Origin: a virus
Reading direction: 5' to 3' (one strand)
Length of the DNA stretch: 40,500 bases
Virus record (IMG/VR): IMGVR_UViG_3300030085_003024
Span: 1 to 40,500 of that record
A program made the translations under genes and the position numbers. The notes below the pieces were generated by a model. The model made no database searches, was not told the origin of the DNA, and was given only the letters and a program-made list of their open reading frames with translations. Positions 1 to 7,385 of the stretch are shown here, one piece after another (the first letter of the stretch is position 1; every line of letters begins with the position of its first letter).

Positions 1-2
1 CT

Positions 3-698
3 ACTCAAGACCCAAGAGCTACCTTGATTGGTAATGTTCACTTTGATAAGAAGAAAGGTACTTACTTTTCTGAATCACTATTCGTTAAGGCTATTCAAAC
101 ACCTAACGCTGTGATTCTTCTCGATGAGTTATCAAGAGCTCATCCAGATGCTTGGAATATCTTGATGACTGTTCTTGACCAAGGGCAGAGATACTTAAGA
201 CTTGATGAGGCTAGTGGACAGGAAACTATCCCAGTCGCTGAGGGTGTTACCTTTGTGGCTACCGCTAACATTGGTAATGAGTATACTTCTACTCGTGTTA
301 TGGATAAGGCTCTTATGGACAGATTCACTATCGTTGAGATGGATGTTCTGACTGATGATGAAGAGTTTGGATTACTAACTTATATGTTTCCGCATGTTGA
401 CCCTGAATTACTTCAGGCTGTTTCAGAGATTGCTCACACTACGAGAATGGAATCTAAATCAGATAATGGTAAAGTTTCGACTGGTGTTTCCACAAGAACT
501 TCAGTTGAGATGGCTGGTTTGATTTACGATGGTTTCGGATTGGATGAGGCTTCTGAAGTAAGTATCTATCCACAATTCGCCGATGATGGTGGAGTTGATT
601 CTGAGAGAACTTTCGTGAAACAATTGGTTCAGAAGTTTATGAACGATGGTTCTGATGAAAACCTTTTCAATGAAGAGGAAGAGTTAGACGAGTTCTAA
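3..698 (+). CDS. AAA+ ATPase, CobS/MoxR-like (5' partial)
   Basis: The reading frame is open to the left edge, so only the C-terminal part is present (about 231 codons). Visible AAA+ elements are a Walker B strand (AVILLDELSRA), a sensor-1 strand (VTFVATANIGN) and an arginine-finger region (ALMDRFTIVEMD). The C-terminal tail is acidic. This fits the MoxR/CobS-type AAA+ proteins common in marine T4-like phages, where they are often labelled cobaltochelatase CobS; the true phage role is not established. The Walker A motif must lie outside the window. The stop is followed by GC-rich hairpins, so the transcript probably ends here. Family assignment is firm; the cobalamin function is not. Confidence 0.85.
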   Translation, partial: TQDPRATLIGNVHFDKKKGTYFSESLFVKAIQTPNAVILLDELSRAHPDAWNILMTVLDQGQRYLRLDEASGQETIPVAEGVTFVATANIGNEYTSTRVMDKALMDRFTIVEMDVLTDDEEFGLLTYMFPHVDPELLQAVSEIAHTTRMESKSDNGKVSTGVSTRTSVEMAGLIYDGFGLDEASEVSIYPQFADDGGVDSERTFVKQLVQKFMNDGSDENLFNEEEELDEF

Positions 699-712
699 TT
701 AGAATTCATATT

Positions 713-766
713 CCCCACTACCGTGGGGTTGCCGACCGGTTTTTATTCCTTTCTTTCCCGGTCGGC
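713..766 (+). terminator. Tandem GC-rich hairpins after the ATPase gene
   Basis: Two stems lie in an otherwise AT-rich gap. CCCCAC/GTGGGG (713-718 with 723-728) has a 4-base loop. A 9-bp perfect stem, GCCGACCGG with CCGGTCGGC (731-739 with 758-766), encloses an 18-base pyrimidine-rich loop. No clean T-run follows the second stem (GTAAAAAC), so it is not a textbook intrinsic terminator; the first stem is followed two stems later only by T-rich loop sequence. It could end transcription, protect the 3' end of the mRNA or be a structured RNA. Confidence 0.5.
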
Positions 767-826
767 GTAAAAACTTTTGAATTTAAAGATTTGGAATGAT
801 ATTTAACAATATAGGAATTTGTGCAT

Positions 827-1141
827 ATGAAACAAAAAATAAAAATGGTGTTAGACAGACATAAGGATGGACAAGGTAATTTATCATCAGATTCATTCAG
901 AGATATGTTGGCTGTAGAGCTTGAAGCTAATCTTGCACTTAAAGATAATTCACATACAGAATCAATGGTATTAAAAAAGGATGGTCAATTAGCAAAAGAT
1001 AATCCATTAACTATTGAGATGTGGAAAGGCTATAACTACGAGGATAAACCAACTACTTGGCGTAAAGAAGAAACTGAAGATGGTAATCGATATACACCAG
1101 AAAAAAATAATAAACAAATGGAGTTAGAGTTTAATGATTGA
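827..1141 (+). CDS. Hypothetical protein, 104 aa
   Basis: No family recognised. The protein is hydrophilic and charged, with an N-terminal KQKIKMVLDRHKDGQGN segment and a C-terminal lysine/glutamate-rich stretch. I chose ATG at 827; an in-frame GTG at 821 is also possible, and the AGGA at 813-816 lies 10 bases before the ATG and 4 before the GTG. The last codons overlap the start of the next gene, suggesting translational coupling. It starts the transcription unit that follows the hairpins at 713-766. Confidence 0.65.
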   Translation: MKQKIKMVLDRHKDGQGNLSSDSFRDMLAVELEANLALKDNSHTESMVLKKDGQLAKDNPLTIEMWKGYNYEDKPTTWRKEETEDGNRYTPEKNNKQMELEFND

Positions 1142-1415
1142 GTATTCAGAATATTTAGTTCTATCAGAGCGAGATTCTAAAAACTTTAAAGGTGACTATC
1201 GTAGTTTCTGTAATTTCAAAGAAGTGTTAGAACTGGCTGAAAACATATCAAGAAAACAGATTGACACATACTTATATATGGATGAACACTATAAGCTACC
1301 AATAACATTGGTTGAATTAAATAAAGCTATAGATAGTGTTAAAACGAAGAAATTTGGAAGTAATACTAAACTACTTAGAAAGATTGCTCTTCAAATAGGT
1401 ATAAGAAAAATTTAG
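1134..1415 (+). CDS. Hypothetical protein, 93 aa
   Basis: No family recognised. The ATG lies inside the end of the upstream gene (8-base overlap), a coupling arrangement typical of phage operons. The product is soluble-looking and has a lysine-rich C-terminal third (KTKKFGSNTKLLRKIALQI). It sits directly upstream of the thermonuclease gene, with a 40-base gap that contains the thermonuclease ribosome binding site. Confidence 0.65.
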   Translation: MIEYSEYLVLSERDSKNFKGDYRSFCNFKEVLELAENISRKQIDTYLYMDEHYKLPITLVELNKAIDSVKTKKFGSNTKLLRKIALQIGIRKI

Positions 1416-1455
1416 AGAACATTGATTCTCTTGGTTATTATAACAGGAGAATACA

Positions 1456-1950
1456 ATGGGTAAAAAGTTAGATACAAGAGAGTATCAAGCAGAGTTAATT
1501 AAAGTTCTTGATGGTGATACAATTGATTGTTGGATTGATTTAGGATTCAATTTAAAAATCAAAAAGAGAGTTCGATATATGGGTATCGATACTTGGGAAT
1601 CAAGAACAAGAGATTTAGATGAAAAGAAAAAAGGTTTAGCCGCAAAAGCTAGAAATAAGGAGTTATTAGAAGCAGGTGTTTTTAAACTTAAATCATTTGG
1701 TACAGGTAAGTTCGGAAGAGTACTCGGAGAAATATTTGTCGCACCCGACTTTGTGGGAGACCATATTACAGAGTGTATATCTAATCCTGATAGTTCTATT
1801 GACCTTAGTTCTGATGGATGGGTATCGGTTAATGACATCTTAATTGAAGAAGGTCATGCATATGATTATCACGGCGGTAAGAAAAAGGATTTCAAAAATG
1901 AAGTTAAAGAAGAAAAACAAAAAGCTAAGGAATCAGTCAAAGACATATAA
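1456..1950 (+). CDS. Staphylococcal-type thermonuclease (SNase family)
   Basis: A 164-aa SNase-like OB-fold nuclease that would cleave DNA or RNA in a Ca2+-dependent manner. The catalytic set is visible: D21 in VLDGDT, R40, D45 and E48 in RYMGIDTWE, and R88 in GKFGRVLG, matching D21, R35, D40, E43 and R87 of the S. aureus enzyme. A family-typical C-terminal element (LIEEGHAYDYHGGKK) follows an insertion at about residues 100-125, and the tail is lysine-rich. There is no signal peptide, so it probably acts in the cytoplasm, perhaps in host DNA breakdown for nucleotide recycling. A clear AGGAG lies 7 bases before the ATG. Confidence 0.93.
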   Translation: MGKKLDTREYQAELIKVLDGDTIDCWIDLGFNLKIKKRVRYMGIDTWESRTRDLDEKKKGLAAKARNKELLEAGVFKLKSFGTGKFGRVLGEIFVAPDFVGDHITECISNPDSSIDLSSDGWVSVNDILIEEGHAYDYHGGKKKDFKNEVKEEKQKAKESVKDI

Positions 1951-2019
1951 TATTGTAGTTCCATACGCTACTGAATCTTCAACACAAAGTTACAAACAGA
2001 TAATATGGAGTAAATAACT

Positions 2020-3261
2020 ATTTACGATTATTTAAAAGAAATTCCACCTTCATACCAAGAGGAATATAAAGGTTTAGTTAGTAAATCTATACCGATAAAT
2101 GATTCGGTAAAATTTCAATTAATTATACTCGCGTATAGAGAAGAGAATGTAATAGAAGAGTGTATAGAATCACTTATTAATCAGAATGTTTCACCTGATG
2201 AATTTGAAGTATTGATTATAAATAATTGTTCAGAGAAACAAGAGTTTGATAATACTGAAATTATAGTTAAGGAAACATTAGAGAATTATAAGTATGATAA
2301 TATACATTTAATAAATGTAAAGTTTCCTAAAGAAATCGTTGGTGCGGCCTTAGCAGCAAAATTTGGAATGGATATAGCGTTACATAGGTGGAAAGGTTAT
2401 GAAAGATTTAATAATGGAGTAGTCGCGTATTTTGGAGCAGATAATATATTTGAGAATCATTTTGTTTCAGAGGTATTAAAGACATTTGATATGCCATCAA
2501 AATATGATATGCCATATCAACTTAATCCAATTGGATTGGGTGAAGATAGGATAGATATTTTAATGACTCATTGTGATGGTAATTATAAGTTTACTAGCTC
2601 TGATACTATGATTGATATTTCAGAGTTAAAACCTTATATAGATAAGATGGATACTATGAACGCATTATTGGGGGAATGGTACTTTAAAAATTTTGATATA
2701 AATTGGGGAGTAAAAAGAGGAACTCAAAAAAGTTTAGATGAAAGATTAATTTATAGACCTGATGGAAGTTCAGTTTGGCCTAAAACATTTAGAGCATTAG
2801 CGTATAATGATTTAGATGGAATCTCAATTCAACCACAAGAAGAGCAAGCATTAATAATTAAAGCGGTGGTTAGAAATTATGTTGTAAAATTTAATGATAT
2901 AACAAATTTTACTCATATACAAAGATTAGAAAAGCCAAGAGTTCCTGATGGTAGTATTTCACAATGGTATTATGACAGTGCTCAAGCACATTTAAATAAA
3001 TCTGAATTAAAATCCTACTCACTTGATTATTGGACGATGAGAAATAATATTGAAAAATATTTTTATGAAAAGAAATTCTATGATAATTGGAACCCTACAT
3101 TTTTTTCAGAAAAAGATTTAGATAAAATTAAGATAGAATCTGGTGAATCATATTTATATTTTAGAAATAAGTTTATTCATCAATATCAGGAAGAGATAAA
3201 CAAGATTTACAAAAAGATAAGCATCAATAAAGTTATTGATGATATAAAGAAACAAATATAA
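2020..3261 (+). CDS. GT-A-type glycosyltransferase with a non-ATG start
   Basis: The N-terminus reads as a family-2-like GT-A Rossmann start: KFQLIILAYREENVIEECIESL, then VLIINN, with a nucleotide-sugar/metal-like VAYFGADN segment near residue 140. The first ATG (2212) would remove this core. The frame is open back to a TAA at 2011-2013 and contains no ATG, GTG or TTG before the TTG at 2206. A GGAG at 2007-2010 is placed for a start at ACT (2017) or ATT (2020); I annotate ATT, giving about 413 aa. The C-terminal half (about 200 aa) is not recognised. It probably transfers a sugar to a phage or host glycan. Function class is likely; the start is uncertain. Confidence 0.7.
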   Translation: MYDYLKEIPPSYQEEYKGLVSKSIPINDSVKFQLIILAYREENVIEECIESLINQNVSPDEFEVLIINNCSEKQEFDNTEIIVKETLENYKYDNIHLINVKFPKEIVGAALAAKFGMDIALHRWKGYERFNNGVVAYFGADNIFENHFVSEVLKTFDMPSKYDMPYQLNPIGLGEDRIDILMTHCDGNYKFTSSDTMIDISELKPYIDKMDTMNALLGEWYFKNFDINWGVKRGTQKSLDERLIYRPDGSSVWPKTFRALAYNDLDGISIQPQEEQALIIKAVVRNYVVKFNDITNFTHIQRLEKPRVPDGSISQWYYDSAQAHLNKSELKSYSLDYWTMRNNIEKYFYEKKFYDNWNPTFFSEKDLDKIKIESGESYLYFRNKFIHQYQEEINKIYKKISINKVIDDIKKQI

Positions 3262-3278
3262 ACAATATGGAGTAAATA

Positions 3279-3602
3279 ATGGAAGATGTAAAAATCATAT
3301 ACTTTAGTGCAGAATGGTGTGGTCCTTGTAAAACATTTAAACCAATTATGGAAGGTTTACAAAAGAAAGGTTATCCTATTTCTTTTGAGGATGTAGATAA
3401 TGACCCGATTCTCGCTGAAAGTTATCAAGTAAGAGGTGTACCTACAATCAAAATAATTGATGAAGGTAAAGTAGTAGAAACAATGGTTGGTATTCAAGAC
3501 CTTGATATTCTATTAGCTAAGTTTGATATGTACTATCCTGGTTTGTTAGAACAAGTTAATGAATCAGAAGGAGACACTAAATCAAATGAAAGTAAAAGTT
3601 GA
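3279..3602 (+). CDS. Thioredoxin
   Basis: A 107-aa thioredoxin-fold protein with the classic redox motif WCGPC (residues 13-17) and the cis-proline loop GVPT (P55). Length matches ordinary thioredoxins, plus a short Ser/Glu/Lys tail. It would reduce disulfides, for example in a ribonucleotide reductase cycle, although no reductase is in this window. A GGAG sits 6 bases upstream in a leader block (3264-3279) that is copied from, or shared with, the block before the glycosyltransferase. The next gene starts inside its 3' end. Confidence 0.93.
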   Translation: MEDVKIIYFSAEWCGPCKTFKPIMEGLQKKGYPISFEDVDNDPILAESYQVRGVPTIKIIDEGKVVETMVGIQDLDILLAKFDMYYPGLLEQVNESEGDTKSNESKS

Positions 3603-3768
3603 ATTTGATTATCCCACAATCGAGGGGATGATTCATAAAGGAACAATTATCAAATGTGATGAATCCGAATTTGAAAAAAAGATGCACGATGAAAAAGTTA
3701 AAGGTACGGATGATATGGGTAAAATAGTTTGGGTTCCTAAAAAGTTGTTAAAGCAAATCAATGGGTGA
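3586..3768 (+). CDS. Hypothetical protein, 60 aa
   Basis: Starts at the ATG inside the thioredoxin tail (17-base overlap), 12 bases after an AGGAG; an upstream in-frame ATG at 3559 has no ribosome binding site. The sequence (FDYPTIEGMIHKGTIIKCDESEFEKK) looks like a small beta-rich domain. No family recognised. It overlaps the following gene by 8 bases, so thioredoxin, this gene and the next are probably one translation-coupled unit. Confidence 0.65.
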   Translation: MKVKVEFDYPTIEGMIHKGTIIKCDESEFEKKMHDEKVKGTDDMGKIVWVPKKLLKQING

Positions 3769-4858
3769 GTTTTTATATCAAGATGGAAAGACTGGTAAAG
3801 ATGTTAAAGTCAATGCCGATGAATGGATAGAACAACACGCGCCAAAAAATGGAATACTAAAATTGTGGTGGAAGGCTGGTGGTAATATACAAGACCCACC
3901 AGTATTTCATAATGAAGGTCACGGATTAAGATATCTGTGGGCTTATAAAGATGGTAAAAGAGCAGATGGTTTTAGTAGAAGTTGGTACTATAATCAACAT
4001 AAATGTGGAGTAGATAAGAACGATGATTACACTTCTACTAATAATGGTTCACCAAGATTTTTAGCCAATTGGAAAAATGGTGTGATGGTTGGTTCACGAT
4101 TTTTTTATCACTCTAATGGTCTACCTTATTTAGAAGTTCACGAACCAGAAACTAAATTTGGAAAGAGAACCGTATTGAGAAATAGTTGGTCGGTAGATGG
4201 AGTACAACAAGTTATAGATGGTAATGGTACGATTGAAGTTTACGAACCTATTCGAATAAGAACTTTTAAAACTTATGATGATGAAAATTTACAAAAATTA
4301 GATGGACATGATTTAATATGTGAAACTAAATTTCTTTCTTTATGGACTCTTGATGGTCTTAATTTTGAAGATAAGTTATATATGAAAAAGGATATTGATG
4401 CAGGACACGATTTAGATAGTATGCACGAACATTTTATAACAGATTATTTTCAATCATCTCATTTACCAAAAGTAGAACAATATAATAAATTTAAAAACAT
4501 ACCAGGTAAAGGTTTTGTAAAAGTACTTTCAAAAGAAGTTGAAGATACCATTGAAAAAATTTGGAAAAAAGGTATGCCCACTCTTGAGCATGGAACACAC
4601 TTAGAGTATCAACAATATCTTTCTTTGTTTAGTTTTCCTAATAGGTTTGTAAGATATAGAGCTGAATATAAAGATGGATTTAAAATTAAAGAAACTTGGT
4701 ATACACCAATTGAACAATCTGAGTTGGGTGAAATATATACTTCACATAAGACTCGTGAAATAGAATATAATTTAGATGATACTAATTCAATAAAAAAAGA
4801 TAATATGATTAGAAAAGATTTATGGAAAGATGATATGATGGCTTGGAGAGTTTATTAA
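3761..4858 (+). CDS. MORN/YwqK-like repeat protein, 365 aa
   Basis: The N-terminal half contains repeated W-x-K-x-G-x-x-x-G type units (for example LWAYKDGKRADGFSRSWYY and LANWKNGVMVGSRFFYHSNG, then a later RYRAEYKDGFKIKETWY). These resemble MORN or YwqK-family beta-hairpin repeats. The middle (about 180-290) is acidic, with no recognised domain. No signal peptide or TM segment is seen. MORN-type repeats usually serve in protein or membrane contact; the role here is unknown. The stop overlaps the ATG of the oxygenase gene by one base, suggesting co-production. Confidence 0.7.
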   Translation: MGEFLYQDGKTGKDVKVNADEWIEQHAPKNGILKLWWKAGGNIQDPPVFHNEGHGLRYLWAYKDGKRADGFSRSWYYNQHKCGVDKNDDYTSTNNGSPRFLANWKNGVMVGSRFFYHSNGLPYLEVHEPETKFGKRTVLRNSWSVDGVQQVIDGNGTIEVYEPIRIRTFKTYDDENLQKLDGHDLICETKFLSLWTLDGLNFEDKLYMKKDIDAGHDLDSMHEHFITDYFQSSHLPKVEQYNKFKNIPGKGFVKVLSKEVEDTIEKIWKKGMPTLEHGTHLEYQQYLSLFSFPNRFVRYRAEYKDGFKIKETWYTPIEQSELGEIYTSHKTREIEYNLDDTNSIKKDNMIRKDLWKDDMMAWRVY

Positions 4859-5445
4859 TGAATGAACAAATAATAACTGAACACACAAAGCCTTGGAAAC
4901 ATTATACTTTTGAAAACTTTTTTCCACTTGAACATTATGAAAATCTTTTAGATATTCCAACATTAGAATCTGATTATACAAACATCACAGGTTATAGAGA
5001 TGTAATTGGTAATAGAGTTTTTATATCTAATGATTATGTAAAACAAAATCCACATTTAAAACCTATGATGGATTTATTAAATGATAAAGAACAATGGGAA
5101 AAGTTTGGTGTTGAATTGGAAGATGGATTATTAAGAGTTGAATTAATTGATGACAGATATCCATTCTTTCACGATATACATTATGATACACCAGAAAAAC
5201 TTATAACAATTATTGTTAATCTTAATAAAGAAGATGAAAAGAATTTAGCTACAGATTTATATCTTGATAAAGATACACATTATAAAAAATTAGATTGGGA
5301 AGATAATTCGGCACTATTATTTATACCTACTAAAGATAAGTATCACGGATTTAATCCAATAGAATATAATGGTATCAGACGAATAATGATTATTAACTTT
5401 GTTGATAAAAATGTTTGGAGAGATAAGGAACAATGTTATTTTTAA
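4858..5445 (+). CDS. 2OG-Fe(II) oxygenase, prolyl-4-hydroxylase-like
   Basis: A 195-aa protein with the double-stranded beta-helix signature of 2-oxoglutarate/Fe(II) dioxygenases: H108-x-D110 in FHDIHYDT, a distal His (H163 in KYHGF) and a following Arg (R174 or R175 in GIRRIMIINF) for the 2OG carboxylate. The first two strands (LITIIVNLN) fit the family. Such enzymes are frequent in marine phages and could hydroxylate a protein, nucleic acid or small molecule; the substrate cannot be read from sequence. The start is the TAATG overlap with the preceding gene. A long AT-rich gap with a late-promoter-like motif follows. Confidence 0.8.
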   Translation: MNEQIITEHTKPWKHYTFENFFPLEHYENLLDIPTLESDYTNITGYRDVIGNRVFISNDYVKQNPHLKPMMDLLNDKEQWEKFGVELEDGLLRVELIDDRYPFFHDIHYDTPEKLITIIVNLNKEDEKNLATDLYLDKDTHYKKLDWEDNSALLFIPTKDKYHGFNPIEYNGIRRIMIINFVDKNVWRDKEQCYF

Positions 5446-5472
5446 AAAAAATGTATTTTTCTAAACCTACAT

Positions 5473-5484
5473 TATATTTATATA
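5473..5484 (+). promoter_or_regulatory. Candidate phage late promoter (TATATTTATATA)
   Basis: An exact copy of the 12-mer also found at 15900, 26979 and 38304, in the gap before hsp20. It contains the reverse complement of the T4 late promoter core TATAAATA. Here it sits in a CTACAT/ATGTAG inverted context, about 110 bases before the Hsp20 start. A gp55-like late sigma factor is encoded in this window. Confidence 0.45.
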
Positions 5485-5591
5485 TGTAGTAAAGATTCTA
5501 CGCACAATGTGGTAGATTACTATAACAATGTATTGCTCAAATGAGGATACAGTTTGAACGAAAAGTTAAACAACATATAAGGAGAAATAAA

Positions 5592-6065
5592 ATGACTAAA
5601 TTCGTTGTAAATCATAAGTTCCCTGTCATAGATAGGGATGAATTCTTAACACCATTCGATAGAATGTTTGACCAAATAATCTCAAACCAATTTCCACAAA
5701 TTGAAAAACAAGTTGGAGTTAAACCATATTCAGGTACTGCATATCCAAAAGTAAATGTATATGAGTATGATGATAAGGTTGGAGTTATTGCAGAGATACC
5801 AGGTCTTGATAAAAAAGATTTGACTATTGATGTAGAGGAAGGCGTATTAACAATCGCTGGAAACAAACACGGATTATTTAATGATGATGGTGCTAAAGTT
5901 ATCAGAAGAGAACTAAAACAATCATCATTTAAACGCCAATTCGAATTAGGTGAATTATTAGATGGAGAAAAAGTAAAGGCATCATTTAAAGATGGATTAC
6001 TCTCTATCGAGATTCCAAAGGTAGAACCAGAAAAACCAAAGAAACATTCTGTCAAAATTTCCTAA
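5592..6065 (+). CDS. Hsp20 family small heat-shock protein
   Basis: A 157-aa alpha-crystallin-domain chaperone. The domain spans about residues 50-150, with the diagnostic strands VNVYEYDDKVGVIAEIPGLDKKDL, VEEGVLTIAG and the A-x-x-x-GxL-like KASFKDGLLSIEIPK. Hsp20 genes are widespread in marine T4-like phages, where they may assist virion protein folding. I chose ATG 5592 because of the ATAAGGAG 7 bases upstream; a longer in-frame start at 5541 has no ribosome binding site. The transcript may start at the motif at 5473. Confidence 0.93.
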   Translation: MTKFVVNHKFPVIDRDEFLTPFDRMFDQIISNQFPQIEKQVGVKPYSGTAYPKVNVYEYDDKVGVIAEIPGLDKKDLTIDVEEGVLTIAGNKHGLFNDDGAKVIRRELKQSSFKRQFELGELLDGEKVKASFKDGLLSIEIPKVEPEKPKKHSVKIS

Positions 6066-6066
6066 C

Positions 6067-6255
6067 ATAGTCTCTATAGGAAATGATAGATATGTCGTTC
6101 TCGGAACGGTAAAGGTTAGTTCTGGTTATTCTCCCGAAACTATTAAATCAATGTATGGATTGGCCGATACCGTTCTGAGGAACGGAGATTTATTTTATGC
6201 TGTCTATAAAGTAATAGAAGCAGAGTTTGAAGAATTAGAGAATCAAGAAACATAA
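6067..6255 (+). CDS. Hidden small ORF without ATG start, about 62 aa
   Basis: From 6067 the frame reads as a protein-like sequence (IGNDRYVVLGTVKV...IKSMYGLADTVLRNGDLFYAVYKVIEAEFEEL) that ends at TAA 6253-6255. It is open upstream to a TAG at 6022-6024 but holds no ATG, GTG or TTG until ATG 6151, which would leave only 34 codons. ATA 6067, ATT 6046 or CTG 6049 are possible starts; none has an obvious Shine-Dalgarno. The composition (balanced hydrophobic and acidic) is more protein-like than random AT-rich sequence. No family recognised. It could instead be a decayed gene. Confidence 0.45.
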   Translation: MVSIGNDRYVVLGTVKVSSGYSPETIKSMYGLADTVLRNGDLFYAVYKVIEAEFEELENQET

Positions 6256-6276
6256 TAGAGTCGTGATTTCTTGTTA

Positions 6277-6288
6277 CCACTTCGGTGG
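6277..6288 (+). terminator. Short CCAC-UUCG-GUGG hairpin followed by T-rich sequence
   Basis: A UUCG tetraloop closed by a 4-bp stem, followed by GTTGTTGTTTTC. It could be a weak terminator between the small ORF ending at 6255 and the gene at 6306, or a structured leader. The stem is short, so confidence is low. Confidence 0.3.
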
Positions 6289-6305
6289 GTTGTTGTTTTC
6301 GGAAT

Positions 6306-6482
6306 ATGAGTGAAAGGTTTGGGGTAGCGACCAAACAAAAGTCCTTGCGGGTAGTATTGGATGATGAAGTAGTTGTAGATGCTTTTGATTTCATATATAT
6401 CACCTACGAAGATAGTTCCGATGGGGAACTTAGTAGAGTCAAAACAAAGCCAATTGGAGATATCCTAACAAAAGGTACATAA
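6306..6482 (+). CDS. Hypothetical protein, 58 aa
   Basis: Reads MSERFGVATKQKSLRVVLDD, then a hydrophobic/aromatic stretch (VVVDAFDFIYITYEDSSDGELS), suggesting a small beta-rich domain. I used ATG 6306; the TTG at 6285 lies inside a hairpin and is unlikely. The ribosome binding site is weak (CGGA close to the start). No family recognised. Confidence 0.5.
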   Translation: MSERFGVATKQKSLRVVLDDEVVVDAFDFIYITYEDSSDGELSRVKTKPIGDILTKGT

Positions 6483-6615
6483 CAGGATACTATGAGTTAG
6501 GCTGGGTTGTAGACCAGAGATTAGTAGTATCTTATAGTATAGATTTGATATAGCAAATTTATTAAGGAATCAATAAAACATTGGTATTTTCGTACGCCCG
6601 AACATACTTATAGAT
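6483..6615 (+). other. Noncoding gap before the J-domain gene
   Basis: About 130 bases with no convincing full ORF. One frame stays open from about 6437 to a TAG near 6554 and reads as a short aromatic-rich peptide (YITGYYELGWVVDQRLVV) with no start codon; this may be chance or a remnant. No clear promoter or hairpin is seen. Confidence 0.4.
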
Positions 6616-7158
6616 ATGGATGAACAGGTAAAGTTATTACATCAAAGAAAAGTTAGGCAACAATTAAGGTTTTTACAATTAGAGTTGGAAGAAACAAGAA
6701 TCTTATATGATAGAAGTCTTGAAAAGTTCAATCACGATTTCAGAAAGTTTATGTTAGAGAATCCATCTGATTATCAAGCTGATGGTAAACAAAAATTATC
6801 AGAAGATGAAAATGTAAAAATAGAAACTGAAGTTGATGATGATACATTTAAAAAGGTGTATCGTAAAGTTGCTGGTAAAACACATCCTGATAAAGGTGGT
6901 GATGATTCTAAGTTTAAAGAAGCCAACGAAGCTAATCGTAATAAAGATTTAGGTAAGTTAATGGAAATGGCGGATGAATTAGGAGTTGAAGTTCCTATGG
7001 ATGATGATATGGTACAGAACTTAAAGAAACAAACTAAAGCTATTGTTGATACTATTCAACGAATGAAAACCACAATGGCTTGGACTTGGATGTTTTCACC
7101 ACAAGAACAGAAGAAAGATTTAAAGAAATATATTCTACATCAATTACAGATGTTGTGA
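6616..7158 (+). CDS. DnaJ-like J-domain protein, 180 aa
   Basis: The N-terminal 60 residues form a charged helix or coiled coil (HQRKVRQQLRFLQLELEETRILYDRSLEKF is the key region). A J domain follows at about 75-125, with the essential HPD tripeptide at 90-92 (KTHPDKGGDDSKFKEANEA). J domains stimulate DnaK-type Hsp70 ATPase, so the protein could recruit host DnaK to a phage target through its coiled N-terminus. Phage J-domain proteins are known but the client is unknown. The start has no clear Shine-Dalgarno. Confidence 0.85.
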   Translation: MDEQVKLLHQRKVRQQLRFLQLELEETRILYDRSLEKFNHDFRKFMLENPSDYQADGKQKLSEDENVKIETEVDDDTFKKVYRKVAGKTHPDKGGDDSKFKEANEANRNKDLGKLMEMADELGVEVPMDDDMVQNLKKQTKAIVDTIQRMKTTMAWTWMFSPQEQKKDLKKYILHQLQML

Positions 7159-7190
7159 TATTTATAACTAAGTAAAATAATAGGTTAATA

Positions 7191-7370
7191 ATGAGAAGAA
7201 AAAATACAGTATTAGAAAAAATAGATACTTTTTCTGAAGAACTTGACAGATTATATCATCGAATACCTGAAGATACGAATGAACAATTCGACCAGTGGTT
7301 GAGTATTATTCGTAATCTAAAGAGACAATTAGAGATGATACAAAATTTTGTCGAGTTAGAAGAAGAATAA
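7191..7370 (+). CDS. Small charged helical protein, 59 aa
   Basis: An ORF of 60 codons, MRRKNTVLEKIDTFSEELD to FVELEEE, predicted to be almost entirely alpha-helical with alternating Lys/Glu. No family recognised. It fills the gap between the J-domain and membrane-protein genes in the same direction; the next gene follows after 15 bases that contain an AGGAG. Confidence 0.6.
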   Translation: MRRKNTVLEKIDTFSEELDRLYHRIPEDTNEQFDQWLSIIRNLKRQLEMIQNFVELEEE

Positions 7371-7385
7371 TAACAGGAGAATTAA

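Noticed and set aside
5541-5591. Longer Hsp20 start at 5541
   Set aside because: The 17 extra residues have no ribosome binding site, while ATAAGGAG is well placed for ATG 5592.
5612-6055. Long minus-strand open frame opposite hsp20, and similar ones opposite 1485-1838, 27103-27402 and 29953-30393
   Set aside because: They are shadows of well-supported plus-strand genes, Ser/Leu-rich as expected for antisense of Lys/Glu/Asp-rich coding, with no ribosome binding sites.
6437-6556. Open frame reading YITGYYELGWVVDQRLVV
   Set aside because: No start codon, no ribosome binding site and fewer than 40 codons; left as a note in the gap entry.
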